Origin: Lactobacillus sp. ESL0679
GTDB taxonomy: Bacteria; Bacillota; Bacilli; Lactobacillales; Lactobacillaceae
Assembly (NCBI RefSeq): GCF_029433515.1
Contig: NZ_JAQTIG010000002.1
Coordinates: 273,583-337,582 of the forward strand
Length of the DNA stretch: 64,000 bases
Direction: 5' to 3'
Shown here: positions 63,878 through 64,000 of the stretch, in pieces
Numbering within the stretch: position 1 is the first letter of the stretch
Layout of the letters: the number at the start of each line of letters is the position of its first letter
Position numbers and translations under genes: made by a program
The notes under the pieces: model-generated
Database searches by the model: none
Told to the model about the DNA's origin: nothing
Seen by the model: only the letters and a program-made list of their open reading frames with translations

Positions 63878-64000
63878 TTAATTGATGTTTTTACGCCAAG
63901 AAAAAAGGGGGCTTAGAATTAAATGGCTGTACACTTTTTCCTGTTGATGAATTTCCTTATGGTATTCTTTAACAGGATATTTTTTATGCTCAAAAACAAA
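63878..64000 (-). pseudogene. Open frame at the right edge, possible transposase C-terminal fragment
   Basis: A 40-codon frame runs off the window on the minus strand and ends in TAA at 63878. The visible FEHKKYPVKEYHKEIHQ and LSPLFSWRK weakly recall the C-terminal end of IS3-family transposases (YxxxxEYxxxIHxYI ... GLSPxxYR). The match is poor and the central part is not conserved. The stretch from 63661 to 63877 upstream of the alcohol dehydrogenase gene shows no clear feature beyond AT-rich promoter-like DNA. Confidence 0.25.

Noticed and set aside
1..64000. CRISPR array, prophage or integrated element
   Set aside because: No regularly spaced repeats, integrase, phage structural genes or target-site duplications were seen. 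Nothing is inserted next to tRNA-Ser.

Overview
The window is a low-GC Gram-positive chromosome segment from a Lactobacillus, most likely of the L. acidophilus/helveticus/delbrueckii group. Supporting signs are an SLAP-domain surface protein, T-box leaders, CcpA-type cre sites, DhaKLM of the PTS-dependent type, PepI, lactobacillus-type BrnQ and NPA-type GlpF proteins, and AT-rich intergenic DNA. No rRNA, prophage, complete insertion sequence or CRISPR array was seen. There is one tRNA, tRNA-Ser(CGA).

Layout. 1-1.7 kb: edge of a membrane protein gene, prmA, and a YbaK/EbsC-type deacylase gene. 1.8-14.1 kb: a citrate-to-succinate block. A SorC-type regulator (CitI-like) converges on citX. The minus-strand operon mdh-rraA-citT-abh-citC-citD-citE-citF encodes import and cleavage of citrate and the fate of oxaloacetate. 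The adjacent fumC-frdA operon completes a reductive branch (oxaloacetate, malate, fumarate, succinate). The mdh product looks like a lactate dehydrogenase but has Arg where lactate dehydrogenases have the specificity-determining Gln. 14.3-19 kb: cutC, a CPBP protease, a nicotinamidase and a CopB-type ATPase. 19-22.7 kb: two promoter/T-box/brnQ modules whose specifier codons read as Val (GUA) and Ile (AUC). 22.7-28.9 kb: a LysR regulator divergent from two flavin reductases and a second DASS-family carrier. 28.9-34.2 kb: two glpF genes flanking lepB, then dhaKLM and a nitroreductase. 34.2-36.4 kb: an SLAP protein, a frameshifted GT8 glycosyltransferase, and HU. 36.4-41.5 kb: metQ-metQ-metN-metI under a Met T-box, DHFR, and a stand-alone TipAS-like protein. 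41.5-46.5 kb: a mannose-family PTS with an FrlB-like SIS deglycase and a GntR regulator, probably for Amadori-type amino sugars. 47-50 kb: another flavin reductase with a divergent LysR regulator and a perfect 12-bp inverted repeat. 50-58.9 kb: a PepI-like peptidase, an OppA-like lipoprotein, a serine hydrolase, PnuC, tRNA-Ser, PAP2, DegV and enolase. 59-63.7 kb: two more flavin reductases and a zinc alcohol dehydrogenase.

The main theme is disposal of reducing power onto organic acids. The window holds six FAD-dependent reductases of the fumarate reductase/flavocytochrome c superfamily. Only the one beside fumC keeps the full fumarate active-site set. The other five carry an FMN-binding domain with an ApbE-type flavinylation motif, differ in domain order and lack parts of the fumarate site, so they probably reduce other acceptors. 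They sit in three separately regulated loci, one with its own organic-acid carrier and one with an alcohol dehydrogenase. This set is the best candidate for an under-described system here.
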